From NCBI RefSeq assembly GCF_030848565.1, contig NZ_JAVDDV010000007.1:62001-126000 (forward strand): a DNA stretch of 64,000 nucleotides. Direction: 5' to 3'. This DNA is from Natronolimnohabitans sp. A-GB9. GTDB lineage: Archaea > Halobacteriota > Halobacteria > Halobacteriales > Natrialbaceae. A program made the position numbers and the translations under genes. Within the stretch, counting starts at the first letter, position 1. Every line of letters starts with the position of its first letter. Shown piece by piece: positions 15,734-25,700 of this stretch. The notes under the pieces are model-generated. The model was given only the letters and a program-made list of their open reading frames with translations, had not been told where the DNA came from and made no database searches.

Positions 15734-17041
15734 TTACGCGTCGTCGTCGTCAGCCTCGGCCGCCTCGTCGACGACCTCGCGGAACGCGTCGAGGATGACC
15801 TGTTTCGTCACCGCCCCACGGGAGGTCCAGTGATTCGCGTAGTCCAACATGTCGTCGTAGATATCCGGCTTGCAGCCGGCGGCTTTGGGGTGGCCGCCGC
15901 CGTTTACCTTCTTTGCGACCTCGTGACAGCGGTCGAAGGCATCGGTGCCACGGATCGACGCAGAGCCGGCTGGCTTGACGATCACCGAGGCGTCGGCGCC
16001 GTCCTCGCGCATCGATTCCGCGACCTCGTTCTGTGAACAGCGACCGTAGGTGATCCCGACGGTGTAGCCGCCGATCTCGCGAAACTCAGCGCGAGCGAGG
16101 GCGCGTTCGATCAGCGCCTCTTTTTCCTCGCGGCGCTCGGCGAGGAACTCCTGGACCCAGTCGGGCAACTCGGCGCCGTACTCGCGGACGACTTCGACGT
16201 ACTCGGCGGGATCGGTCCAGTAGGCGTAGTCGGCCAGATCGTCACTACGGGGATCTTCGCGCAGCCACAGGTCGTGATCGCGGGTGACTTCGGCCAGTTC
16301 CGCGTACATCGGGTCGAACTCGTACTCGAGTTCCCGATAGACGACGTCGGCGGAACACTCCTCGTCGGAGTCGCCGATTTCGAGGTCGGCGCCGGCCGCT
16401 CGAACTGCCGTCTCGACCTCGTCGTCCCACTGGTGGTGGTCGTACCACGCGACGGCGTCGGCGGTCTCGAGTGCCGCGTCGAGTTCGTCCTCGACGTACT
16501 CGTATTTGTCCGGTGCGAGATCACAGACGTAGATGTCGATCCCCTCGTCGCCGTGTTCGGCGACGCGAGCGAGGGCATCCTCGACGTCGTGGGGACTCGC
16601 CGGAACCAGCGCGACCTCGTGGGGTGTCGGCTCGGGTTCCTCGAGCGGTGTCTCGTCGTCGGCGAGCGCGGCGGTCGGCTCGTCGGCGTCGTCGACCGCG
16701 TCGGCCGCGGACCGTATCTCCTCCGCTGGCTCTTCGCTCGTGTCCGCGTCGGGTTCTGGTACGTTCCGGACGTCGTCGTAGGCCTCCCGAAGCAACGCGA
16801 CACAGGCCAGCCCGTCGGCGTCGGGATCGGCGACGACGGCGACCTCGGCGCCCGCTAAGGCGGCCGCAGTCTGTTCGTCCTCGAGGTCCTCCTCGAGGGA
16901 GTCAGGGAGGAAGAAACCGGTACCCGGCAGGACCGACTTGCGAGCGATCGGCAACTCGCCGCTGTCGATCAGTTCGTCGTACATGTCGGCTACTGCGGCC
17001 CGCCAGCGGAAGTAACCGCCGGTCTTCGTGTTCAGGTCCAC
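15734..17041 (-). CDS. DHH-family phosphoesterase (RecJ-like)
   Basis: 435 residues. DHH motifs in order: DPDADG at 72-77, YVCDLAPD at 171-178, YDHH at 200-203, and the substrate-binding DHHA1 block GGGHPKAAG at 381-389. An acidic insertion (about 91-142, mostly Asp/Glu/Ala) separates the first two motifs. Members hydrolyse single-stranded DNA or RNA ends or small nucleotides; archaeal relatives include RecJ-like and GAN proteins. Exact activity here is undetermined. The gene stands alone, with its start at 17041. Confidence 0.85.
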   Translation of the reverse strand: MDLNTKTGGYFRWRAAVADMYDELIDSGELPIARKSVLPGTGFFLPDSLEEDLEDEQTAAALAGAEVAVVADPDADGLACVALLREAYDDVRNVPEPDADTSEEPAEEIRSAADAVDDADEPTAALADDETPLEEPEPTPHEVALVPASPHDVEDALARVAEHGDEGIDIYVCDLAPDKYEYVEDELDAALETADAVAWYDHHQWDDEVETAVRAAGADLEIGDSDEECSADVVYRELEYEFDPMYAELAEVTRDHDLWLREDPRSDDLADYAYWTDPAEYVEVVREYGAELPDWVQEFLAERREEKEALIERALARAEFREIGGYTVGITYGRCSQNEVAESMREDGADASVIVKPAGSASIRGTDAFDRCHEVAKKVNGGGHPKAAGCKPDIYDDMLDYANHWTSRGAVTKQVILDAFREVVDEAAEADDDDA

Positions 17042-17137
17042 GGTCTCGAGGCGTCGATGGCGGACTGCTGTACCGATGTCTCACCGGTCGCCGACCCCCA
17101 TGTGGCGATCGGCGGGACGTGACGACAGGAGACCGTC

Positions 17138-17605
17138 TCAGTCGCCGGCCGCTGCCGTCTCGCCATCGCTGTCCGTCGTCTCGAGTTGCCGGACCGTCAG
17201 GACGGGCACCGGTGCGGAGCGGACGACGCGTTCGGCGACGCTACCGAGCAGGAGGCGGTTCTCACCGTGTCGACCCCGCGTTCCGGTCGCGATCAGGTCG
17301 GCGTCGATATCGCGGGCGTAGGCACAGATCTCGGCGGCCGGCCGACCCTCGCGGACCGCAGTGGTGAGTGCGTTCTCCTCGTCGGCTCGATCCTCGACAG
17401 TCGCGAGCGCGGCGTCGGCGGTCGTCTCGAGGGCGGTCCGCAGTTCGTCCCGGAGCTGCTGGGGAGAGGCATCGACCTCGCTGGCGTCGACGACCGAGAG
17501 CGCGTGGACATCGGCGTCGAACCGGTCGGCGAGATCGAGTGTGACGTCGACGGCCCGTTTGACACTCTCGGAGCCGTCGGTGGCGACAACGACCGTATCG
17601 AACAT
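17138..17605 (-). CDS. Universal stress protein, ATP-binding type
   Basis: 155 residues: MFDTVVVATDGSESVKRAVD start and the UspA nucleotide motif GTRGRHGENRLLLGSVAERV, with PVPVLTVR at the end. The G-x-x-G-x9-G(S/T) signature is intact, so ATP binding is likely. An acidic Gly/Ala tail follows. It is the first of three UspA-type genes within two kilobases. Confidence 0.85.
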   Translation of the reverse strand: MFDTVVVATDGSESVKRAVDVTLDLADRFDADVHALSVVDASEVDASPQQLRDELRTALETTADAALATVEDRADEENALTTAVREGRPAAEICAYARDIDADLIATGTRGRHGENRLLLGSVAERVVRSAPVPVLTVRQLETTDSDGETAAAGD

Positions 17606-17765
17606 ACACGGGGGTTACAGCCGAACCGGCTTAAACACCGGCGGCATGGTCCCGCTGTTCCGACTCGAGAAGCCGCTGTCGACCGTGTGGTGGACGGTAA
17701 CACGCAGTACTGTCGAGCGTCGGATGTGGGATGGCTTTTTTGCGACGCGGGACACACCAGCGCGT

Positions 17766-18224
17766 ATGGACCCCAACGAGCCGGTTACCGTCGACACAGT
17801 TCTCGCACCGGTCGACGGGAGTGAAGAGTCAGCGACCGCCGTCGAGTACGCCGTCGCCGTCGCCGATCGGTACGACGCCTCAGTTCACGCCCTGTTCGTC
17901 CTCGGACGGGGCGTCATCCAGGGAATGAACGCCGGAACCGTCGACGAAGACGCGATCGCTGCCGACACACAGGATTTCTTCGACGACGTGAGCCTCATCG
18001 CCGACGAGGCCAACGTCCCGCTCGTAACCTCCGTCGACGACGGGTTCTCACAGACTCGAAAGACCCGTCATCCGGGCAACGTCGTGCTCGACACCGCCGA
18101 CGCCGTCGACGCCGATTTCATCGTCCTCCCCAGGGAGCCGACCGACACCGCCTCGGCGGAGGTCCTCGAGCAGGTCGCCGAATACGTCCTCTCGTATGCG
18201 AGCCAGCCCGTCCTCTCGGTGTAG
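17766..18224 (+). CDS. Universal stress protein lacking the ATP motif
   Basis: 152 residues from MDPNEPVTVDTVLAPVDGSE. The UspA fold is clear in the first half (AVEYAVAVADRYDASVHALFV), but the usual G-x-x-G nucleotide loop near the C-terminus is replaced by VLPREPTDTASAEVLEQVAE. It probably acts without ATP, perhaps as a dimer partner (inference). It diverges from the ATP-binding UspA gene and converges with the GNAT gene, only four bases apart at the stops. Confidence 0.78.
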   Translation: MDPNEPVTVDTVLAPVDGSEESATAVEYAVAVADRYDASVHALFVLGRGVIQGMNAGTVDEDAIAADTQDFFDDVSLIADEANVPLVTSVDDGFSQTRKTRHPGNVVLDTADAVDADFIVLPREPTDTASAEVLEQVAEYVLSYASQPVLSV

Positions 18225-18228
18225 TCGG

Positions 18229-18792
18229 TCACTCCAGCAAGATCGCCATCTCCTGTTCGAAGCTTTCGGTGCCGGTCGACTCGAAACCGACCCGCTCGTA
18301 GAGGGCGATCGCCGGGTTGTTCCAGCGCTCGACGGTCAGCCAGACGCGTTCGATGCCGATGTCGCTGGCGTGGCCGAGTAAGTGCTCGAGCAGCTTCGTC
18401 CCGATACCGGCCCGCTGGTAGTCCTGAAGGACGAAGATCGCGAGCTCCCACTCGATGTCGCCTTTGTCCTCGATCGCCGCGGGATCGCTCGTATCGGGAA
18501 CGAGCATCGCGTGTCCGATTACGTCGTCGTCGTGGTAAGCGACGACGTTGACGCTCTCCTCGGCGATCGTCTCGAGCCAGTTGCGGATACGGTCCTCGCC
18601 GGTCGGTGGAATGCCCTGGGCCCGATCGGTCGGATCGAACTGGACGTACATCTCGACGACGTCGCCGATGACGTCCTCGAAGTCGTCCGGTGCGACGAAC
18701 TCGATCGCTCGTCCCTCCCGGTCCTCGTCGGTCGTCGGCGGCGAGGGGAACGGTCCCACCGGTTCGTCGGGGTACGGTCGCGTTCCAGCCAT
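18229..18792 (-). CDS. GNAT-family N-acetyltransferase
   Basis: 187 residues. The acetyl-CoA-binding motif A is LAIFVLQDYQRAGIGTKLLEHLLGHA, with R/Q-x-x-G-I-G-T, and motif B follows as NPAIALYERVGFES. The first 45 residues are an acidic, proline-rich extension. The substrate is unknown; protein or small amine acetylation is possible. It starts two bases after the stop of the UspA gene at 18795-19169, so the two are very likely co-transcribed. Confidence 0.83.
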   Translation of the reverse strand: MAGTRPYPDEPVGPFPSPPTTDEDREGRAIEFVAPDDFEDVIGDVVEMYVQFDPTDRAQGIPPTGEDRIRNWLETIAEESVNVVAYHDDDVIGHAMLVPDTSDPAAIEDKGDIEWELAIFVLQDYQRAGIGTKLLEHLLGHASDIGIERVWLTVERWNNPAIALYERVGFESTGTESFEQEMAILLE

Positions 18793-18794
18793 CG

Positions 18795-19169
18795 TTATCG
18801 CACCAGTTTGACGGTCGTCGGAGCGTTCAGCAGGACGAACTCAGTGATCGGGCCGAGCTGAATCTTCCCCATTGGACTCAGCGTGCCGCCACCGATCACC
18901 AGCTGATCGAACTCGCCTTGTTCGGCATAGTCGACCAGCGCGCTTCCGGGGTCGCCCTCGAGTGTAACGATCTCTGCCTCGACGTCGGCGTCAGCAAGCA
19001 ACTCTTCGGCTTGTTCGACCATCTCCTCTTGGGATCGCTTCGATTCGGGCTTCTCGACGACGGCGACGGTGAGGTCGTCGCCGACATCGTGTGTCCGATC
19101 GACGGTTTGACGAAGCGTTTTAACTGATTCGTCGCTCCCGACGAGGCCCACTAAGACGTTCATATGCAT
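18795..19169 (-). CDS. Short universal stress protein
   Basis: 124 residues. The start may be Met 1 (19169) or Met 3 (19163). It shows the UspA fold with VAVVEKPES, LEGDPGSALVDYAEQGEFDQLV and GGGTLSPMGKIQLGPITEFVL, a nucleotide-loop variant. It is shorter than usual (about 140-160). It is the first gene of a pair with the GNAT enzyme (two-base gap). Confidence 0.78.
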   Translation of the reverse strand: MHMNVLVGLVGSDESVKTLRQTVDRTHDVGDDLTVAVVEKPESKRSQEEMVEQAEELLADADVEAEIVTLEGDPGSALVDYAEQGEFDQLVIGGGTLSPMGKIQLGPITEFVLLNAPTTVKLVR

Positions 19170-19333
19170 GCTTGTGTACCGATGAACGAAAACAATTGTG
19201 CCACAGCCGGCCAGCGACGGCGACTGTCGGCCCCGATCGCGGTCTCGAGCGTGTGCAAATCTATCATGATTGATTGTCGCAGACGTTGCACAGGACGACG
19301 ACGTTAAGAGCGTGTGGTGAATACGTTGACCGA

Positions 19334-20803
<1,470 letters not shown>

Positions 20804-20903
20804 TTTCGATCACGCCACTCGAGGCGGAGGACGACCGCCGACGGCGTCGGGACGTGGCTGTCGCGGGCGAAACGCCCAACTGTCCCTTCGGCGTCGTTGC
20901 AAT

Positions 20904-21686
20904 ATGAACGACTTCCACACCCACACCAACTACTCTGACGGGGGATTTCTCAAGGGGATGGTCGAGGCCGCCGACGCGGCCGGACTCGAGGGCGTCGGTC
21001 TGACCGACCACTGTACGGTATCGACCCGCGAGCAGCCGGCGACGGTCCGGACAGTTTACGGCTTCAATCTGGACCTGACCTACGAGCGGCGGCGACGGGC
21101 GATCGAAGCTCAGCGCGACCGCGAGGACCTCTCGGTGTCGATCTACGACGGCGTCGAGATGGACTACGATCGGCGCGACGAGGTCGAGATCCGCGAGTTC
21201 CTCGCGGACGCCGACTTCGAGTACACTATCGGGAGCGTCCACGCCGTCGACGGACTAAACGTCCAGGTCCCCAGTAACTTCACGGCGATGAGTGAGCCCG
21301 AACTGGACGCCATCGTCGAGGGCTACGTCGACGATCTCGTCTCGTTGATCGAGTCGGAGCTGTTTGACGTCGCGGCCCACCTCGATCTGATCGAGCGAAC
21401 GCCCGCGCTGCGGGGGCGAGCGACGACCGACCAGTACGACCGAATCGCACGGGCGCTGGCCGACTCGCGGACGGTCCCCGAAATCAACGCCGGACGAGCG
21501 GTCGCCGACATGGCGATCGTCCACCCCTCCGAGACCTTCCTCGAGATCCTCCAGGAGTACGACGTCTCCATCACCATCGGAACCGACTCCCACCGGCCGG
21601 GCGAGATCGGCGAGCGCGCCGCGTTCCTCGAGGCGTTCGTCGCGGAACGCGACCTCGAGCCGGTCGTACCGCCGGGACTGAATTGA
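20904..21686 (+). CDS. PHP-domain phosphoesterase
   Basis: 260 residues from MNDFHTHTNYSDGG, the first metal motif of PHP enzymes (HxH...D). Further ligands: LTDHCTVST, YDGVEMDYD, IGSVHAVDG, AAHLDLIER and the final TIGTDSHRPGEIG. It resembles histidinol-phosphatase-type and other PHP phosphoesterases. Whether it makes histidinol is unproved, since no his genes are nearby. Start ATG is 101 bases after the AAA+ stop, on the same strand. A repeat-like motif ATACGGGTACTGCTG follows nine bases after the stop. Confidence 0.82.
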   Translation: MNDFHTHTNYSDGGFLKGMVEAADAAGLEGVGLTDHCTVSTREQPATVRTVYGFNLDLTYERRRRAIEAQRDREDLSVSIYDGVEMDYDRRDEVEIREFLADADFEYTIGSVHAVDGLNVQVPSNFTAMSEPELDAIVEGYVDDLVSLIESELFDVAAHLDLIERTPALRGRATTDQYDRIARALADSRTVPEINAGRAVADMAIVHPSETFLEILQEYDVSITIGTDSHRPGEIGERAAFLEAFVAERDLEPVVPPGLN

Positions 21687-21779
21687 CCTCCTTCATACGG
21701 GTACTGCTGATTCGGAGCGAACGGCCGAATCGACGCCGCGGACCACACGTTTTTGCCCGCGGCATCCGACGGCCCGTGT

Positions 21780-22157
21780 ATGACCGACGACCGGAACGTC
21801 TACGGGACCGAACTCGAGCCATGTAGCACCGACCCGATGACCGGATTTCTGCGGGACGGCTGCTGTCGCCGCGTCGAGGGCGACCGTGGGCGCCACGAGA
21901 TCTGTGCCGTGATGACCGAGGAGTTCCTGCGGTTCAGTCGAGCACAGGGCAACGACCTCGTCACGCCGCGACCCGAACTCGAGTTTCCCGGGCTCGAGCC
22001 GGGCGACCGGTGGTGTCTCTGTCTGGCTCGCTGGCTCGAGGCTGAAGACGCCGACTGTGCCCCGCCGGTCGTCCTCGAGGCGACCCACGAGGCGGTGTTG
22101 CGCGACGTCGAGCCGGATCTGCTCCGGGAACACGAGTACGACGGACGCAGTCGGTGA
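21780..22157 (+). CDS. DUF2237 family protein
   Basis: 125 residues from MTDDRNVYGTELEPCSTDPM. The family pattern is very clear: TGFLRDGCC, ICAVMTEEFLRFS, QGNDLVTPRPELEFPGL and PGDRWCLCLARW. Several conserved Cys suggest metal or redox use, but no function is established. ATG 21780 starts the conserved block; upstream in-frame codons do not. Confidence 0.88.
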   Translation: MTDDRNVYGTELEPCSTDPMTGFLRDGCCRRVEGDRGRHEICAVMTEEFLRFSRAQGNDLVTPRPELEFPGLEPGDRWCLCLARWLEAEDADCAPPVVLEATHEAVLRDVEPDLLREHEYDGRSR

Positions 22158-22230
22158 CTCCGGGACGGAGTAGCGACGGCCCGGTTCGTGGGGAAATACC
22201 CTTTATGTGATGGGTTCTAAGCACACGCCA

Positions 22231-22380
22231 ATGAGCGACGAACCGCGACAGGGAGAAGCCACGGCCGCGGTTGCCGACCGGCCGCGGGCGGCGGGTGACT
22301 CGTATGAGCAGCGACGAGCGTTCGCGCCACGTCCCGTTCGGGCCGGTTCGATCGACGTCGCCGACGGAGGGCGACCGTAA
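22231..22380 (+). CDS. Possible 49-residue protein before the MBL gene
   Basis: An ORF of 49 codons begins MSDEPRQGEATAAVADRPRA and ends with TAA two bases before the MBL-fold start. CTTTATG at 22201-22207 is a TATA-like box 27 bases upstream of its ATG, so a leaderless transcript would begin exactly here. The sequence has no recognisable domain and is rich in Arg and Ala. It may be a short real protein or just the leader of the MBL gene. Confidence 0.35.
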   Translation: MSDEPRQGEATAAVADRPRAAGDSYEQRRAFAPRPVRAGSIDVADGGRP

Positions 22381-22382
22381 CG

Positions 22383-23210
22383 ATGCGTGTGACGCTTCTC
22401 GGCACCGGCGACACGACCGGGACACCCACCGTCGGCTGTGACTGTGACACCTGTGAAGCCGCCCGTGAACGCGGAGTCGAACGCACGCGCTTTTCGGTCC
22501 ACGTCGAGAACGAACGCGTCGACGAGTCGCTGCTGATCGACTTCAGTCCCGACTTCCGCTCGCAGTTCCTTCGCGAAGACGTCCCGTTGCCCGACGCGGC
22601 GATCGTCACCCACATTCACTTCGATCACCTCGACGGAATGGGTAACGTCTTCCGCGTCTTCGACTCGCTTGACGTCTACGCGGCCGACGAGACCGATCCC
22701 AAGACGGACAAAAGCGTCGCCGAGACCGTCCGCGACGACTACCACTACCTCGAGCCGATCGAGGTCCACCCTACGACGCCGCTCGAGCCGATCCACGTCG
22801 CCGGCTTCACCGTGACGCTGGTTCCGGTCGAACACCCGCCGCTGCTCTGTTATGGGCTCGCGATCGAGGACCCCGTCACGGGGTCGAAGCTCTCGATCTC
22901 GGGCGACACGAGTTACAACGTCCCCGAGGAGTCCCGTGAGGTGCTGGCCGACCCCGACCTGTTACTCGCCGACGCCATCGTCCCCGCTCACCTGGCCGAC
23001 TATCACCCGATCGGCGGTCGCCACGAGACCGACGACGGCGTCCCGCGGACGTTCGGCACGAAACACATGACTCGAGAGGGCGCGCTCGCGTTGGCCGACG
23101 AGCTAAACGCCGAGCAAACACGGCTCGTTCACGTCGCCCACTACTACCCCGCCGACGAAGCCTTCGAGGAGCCGCTTGCAGTCGACGGCGAGGAGTTCGT
23201 GCTTCCCTGA
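22383..23210 (+). CDS. MBL-fold hydrolase (PhnP-like)
   Basis: 275 residues. The start MRVTLLGTGDTTGTPTVGCD is followed by the zinc motif GCDCDTCEAARERG, typical of PhnP-type cyclic phosphodiesterases. The metallo-beta-lactamase site is THIHFDHLDG, with later SISGDTSY (Asp) and LVHVAHYYPAD (His). The family includes phosphoribosyl cyclic phosphodiesterase of phosphonate use, but no phn genes are present here, so the substrate is open. It begins two bases after the small ORF. Confidence 0.83.
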   Translation: MRVTLLGTGDTTGTPTVGCDCDTCEAARERGVERTRFSVHVENERVDESLLIDFSPDFRSQFLREDVPLPDAAIVTHIHFDHLDGMGNVFRVFDSLDVYAADETDPKTDKSVAETVRDDYHYLEPIEVHPTTPLEPIHVAGFTVTLVPVEHPPLLCYGLAIEDPVTGSKLSISGDTSYNVPEESREVLADPDLLLADAIVPAHLADYHPIGGRHETDDGVPRTFGTKHMTREGALALADELNAEQTRLVHVAHYYPADEAFEEPLAVDGEEFVLP

Positions 23211-23353
23211 GATGGGGCGCTGTCGTCTGCGAGCCATCGGTTCGCTTCCCCTCAGGTTCGAACGACGTCGTAGTGCTCGAATCCAATGCCGTCGGGGGAA
23301 TTTGGGAGAACCGACAGCTATCTGATGATGTGGCCGAAACCGATAGTCCTCCT

Positions 23354-25519
23354 ATGGGCACTGATCAGTCCGCCGATGGGTCGGATCCCCCACTGACGTC
23401 GATGTCGGCCGATCTGTTTCTCGATGCGGTTCCGAAGCCGGTCGTCGTCGCGGACGAGAAAACGGGACGGGTTCTCGACGCCAACACGGCCGCTGTCGAC
23501 TTTCTCGAGCGCTCGTGTGAACGGCTTCGTGAGCTTGCGTTGCTCGATCTCCATCCCGATCGGACGCGAGGGAACCACCGCGAGGCGCTTGCGGCAACGG
23601 GGACAGTCTCCGAGCTCGAGGACGGCTCGCCGATCGTCGTCGATCGTCCCGAGACGGGACGGTGCTGTGTCGACGTCACGACCGAGCACGTCGAACAGGA
23701 CGGACGGACGCTCGTTGTCCGGTGGTTCGAGCCCGTTGAACGGACGCCGGCACCACAGCGGGAGCGTCGCGACGATCTGTTCGACAAGACCCAGGAGATC
23801 GCGGACGTCGGAGCCTGGGAGTACGACGTTCTATCGGACGAACTCTGGTGGAGCGAGTACGTCGCCGGACTGCTCGGCTACGATTCAGCCGCCGAGCCGT
23901 CGCTTCCTGCCGCGTTCGAGGCCGTCCACCCGGACGACCGGGACGCGTTCGAGGCCGCGTTCGACCGTGCGGTCGAGGACGGCATCGCGTACGACCTCGA
24001 GATCGAACTTCGGACACGCGGCGACGGGAGCCGATGGATCCGGGCGAAGGGCGATCCACAGACCGAGGACGGCGATGTAGTTCGCGTCCGCGGAACGATC
24101 CAGGGCGTTACCGGCCGGAAAGAGCGCGAACGAGAACTCGAGCGCGCAAGCGAGCGACTGCGGGTGCTGTTCGACAAGTCCCCGAACGTGATCATCGTCC
24201 ACGACGTAACGGGAACCGTCCTCGACGTCAACGAGACGCACGTCTCGAACCTGGGATACACCCGTGAAGAACTGCTCTCGATGCACGTCTCTGACTTCGA
24301 GGTAGGGGTCGAGTTAGACGAACTCGAGCAAACCTGGAAGGAGATGGACGTCGGCGAGCGGCGTGCGGTCGCCGGCGTCCACCGGCGGAAAGACGGCTCG
24401 ACGTTTCCAGCTTCGGTCCGGCTCAACAAAGTCGAGATCGACGGCGACGAGCGAATTATCGCCGTCAGCCGCGACGTGACCGAACGGAACGAACGAGAGC
24501 AAGAGCTCGAACGCTTTCAACGAGCGATCGAGGCCGCCGCACACGCCATCTTCCTGACCGATCGAGATGGAACGATCACCTACGTCAATCCCGCCTTCGA
24601 ATCGATCACGGGCTACACCGCCGCCGAGGCCGTCGGGGAAACGCCGAACATACTGAACTCGGGGCGGATGGACCAACAGTACTTCGAAGAGCAATGGGAG
24701 ACGGTCCTCTCGGGACAGGTGTGGGAAGAACAGATCGTCAACCGGCGCAAATCCGGCGAGATCTATCACGCCCAGCAGACGATCGCCCCGATCACCGACG
24801 ACGACGGGACCGTCCGCGAGTTCGTCGCGATCCAGACCGATATCACCGAGCGGAAAGAGCAGAACCAGCAGTTACAGACGTTAGATCGCGTCCTCCGACA
24901 CAATCTCCGTAACGAACTCACCGTCGTCGAGGGCTATGCGAGCCAGATCGAGGCCGAGGGAACGACACCGGTCGACGACTACGCCGAACGGATCCTCGAG
25001 AGCACCACGGATCTCCTCGATACCGCGGAGAAAGGGCGCAAGATCACGAAGTTGCTGTCCGAACGAGCACGACGGCGACCGATCGATCTCGTCGACGTCG
25101 TCGAACGGGAGGCCGCGGCGGCTCGGGGATCTGCCGACTCCGTTGGGATCGAGACCGACCTGCCGGCACGTGCGGTCGCGACGGCGACGGGACGGATCGA
25201 CGAGGCGATCGCGGAACTCCTCGAGAACGCGATCGAGCACACCGATCGATCGGAACCGACCATCGACGTCGGCGTTCGCCTCGAGGGAGAGACGGTTCGG
25301 ATACGCATCGCCGACGACGGCCCCGGTATCGAGGCGATGGAACGGCGGATACTGGACGTAACCCGGGCCGAAGAGGACCTGTACCACGGAAGCGGGCTCG
25401 GCCTGTGGTTCGTCTACTGGATCGTCCGCAGGTCCGGCGGGAGCCTCGAGTTCGAGGCGAACGCACCCCGCGGGAGCGTCGTCACGATCGAACTCGATCG
25501 AGCGCTGTCGGCCGATTGA
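23354..25519 (+). CDS. Multi-PAS sensor histidine kinase
   Basis: 721 residues from ATG 23354 (MGTDQSADGSDPP). Four PAS domains lie at about 20-120, 150-260, 265-385 and 385-505, with PAC-type ends GRKERERELE and TERKEQNQQL. The kinase H-box is RVLRHNLRNELTVVEGY (His516), followed by ATPase boxes ELLENAIEHTDR (about 620), IADDGPGIE (about 652) and GSGLGLWFV (about 680). No transmembrane segment is seen, so it senses inside the cell. No response regulator or output gene is adjacent. The upstream GTG at 23273 is less likely, because a TATA-like box at about 23320 fits ATG 23354. Confidence 0.88.
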   Translation: MGTDQSADGSDPPLTSMSADLFLDAVPKPVVVADEKTGRVLDANTAAVDFLERSCERLRELALLDLHPDRTRGNHREALAATGTVSELEDGSPIVVDRPETGRCCVDVTTEHVEQDGRTLVVRWFEPVERTPAPQRERRDDLFDKTQEIADVGAWEYDVLSDELWWSEYVAGLLGYDSAAEPSLPAAFEAVHPDDRDAFEAAFDRAVEDGIAYDLEIELRTRGDGSRWIRAKGDPQTEDGDVVRVRGTIQGVTGRKERERELERASERLRVLFDKSPNVIIVHDVTGTVLDVNETHVSNLGYTREELLSMHVSDFEVGVELDELEQTWKEMDVGERRAVAGVHRRKDGSTFPASVRLNKVEIDGDERIIAVSRDVTERNEREQELERFQRAIEAAAHAIFLTDRDGTITYVNPAFESITGYTAAEAVGETPNILNSGRMDQQYFEEQWETVLSGQVWEEQIVNRRKSGEIYHAQQTIAPITDDDGTVREFVAIQTDITERKEQNQQLQTLDRVLRHNLRNELTVVEGYASQIEAEGTTPVDDYAERILESTTDLLDTAEKGRKITKLLSERARRRPIDLVDVVEREAAAARGSADSVGIETDLPARAVATATGRIDEAIAELLENAIEHTDRSEPTIDVGVRLEGETVRIRIADDGPGIEAMERRILDVTRAEEDLYHGSGLGLWFVYWIVRRSGGSLEFEANAPRGSVVTIELDRALSAD

Positions 25520-25700
25520 TGCTTCGGCACTGATGGACAGGAGCCGTACTATCGTTCGCTCGTATTGCCTGATACGGTCTACTGTCGTCGATTACCGCCG
25601 ATATCGCTATCGCCGTGGCTGTCGCTCGAGCACGTCAACGACGGAACAGATGAAACGGTCAGCGATCGAGACGACGGCCTCGAGTCGTCACGGCGACAGG

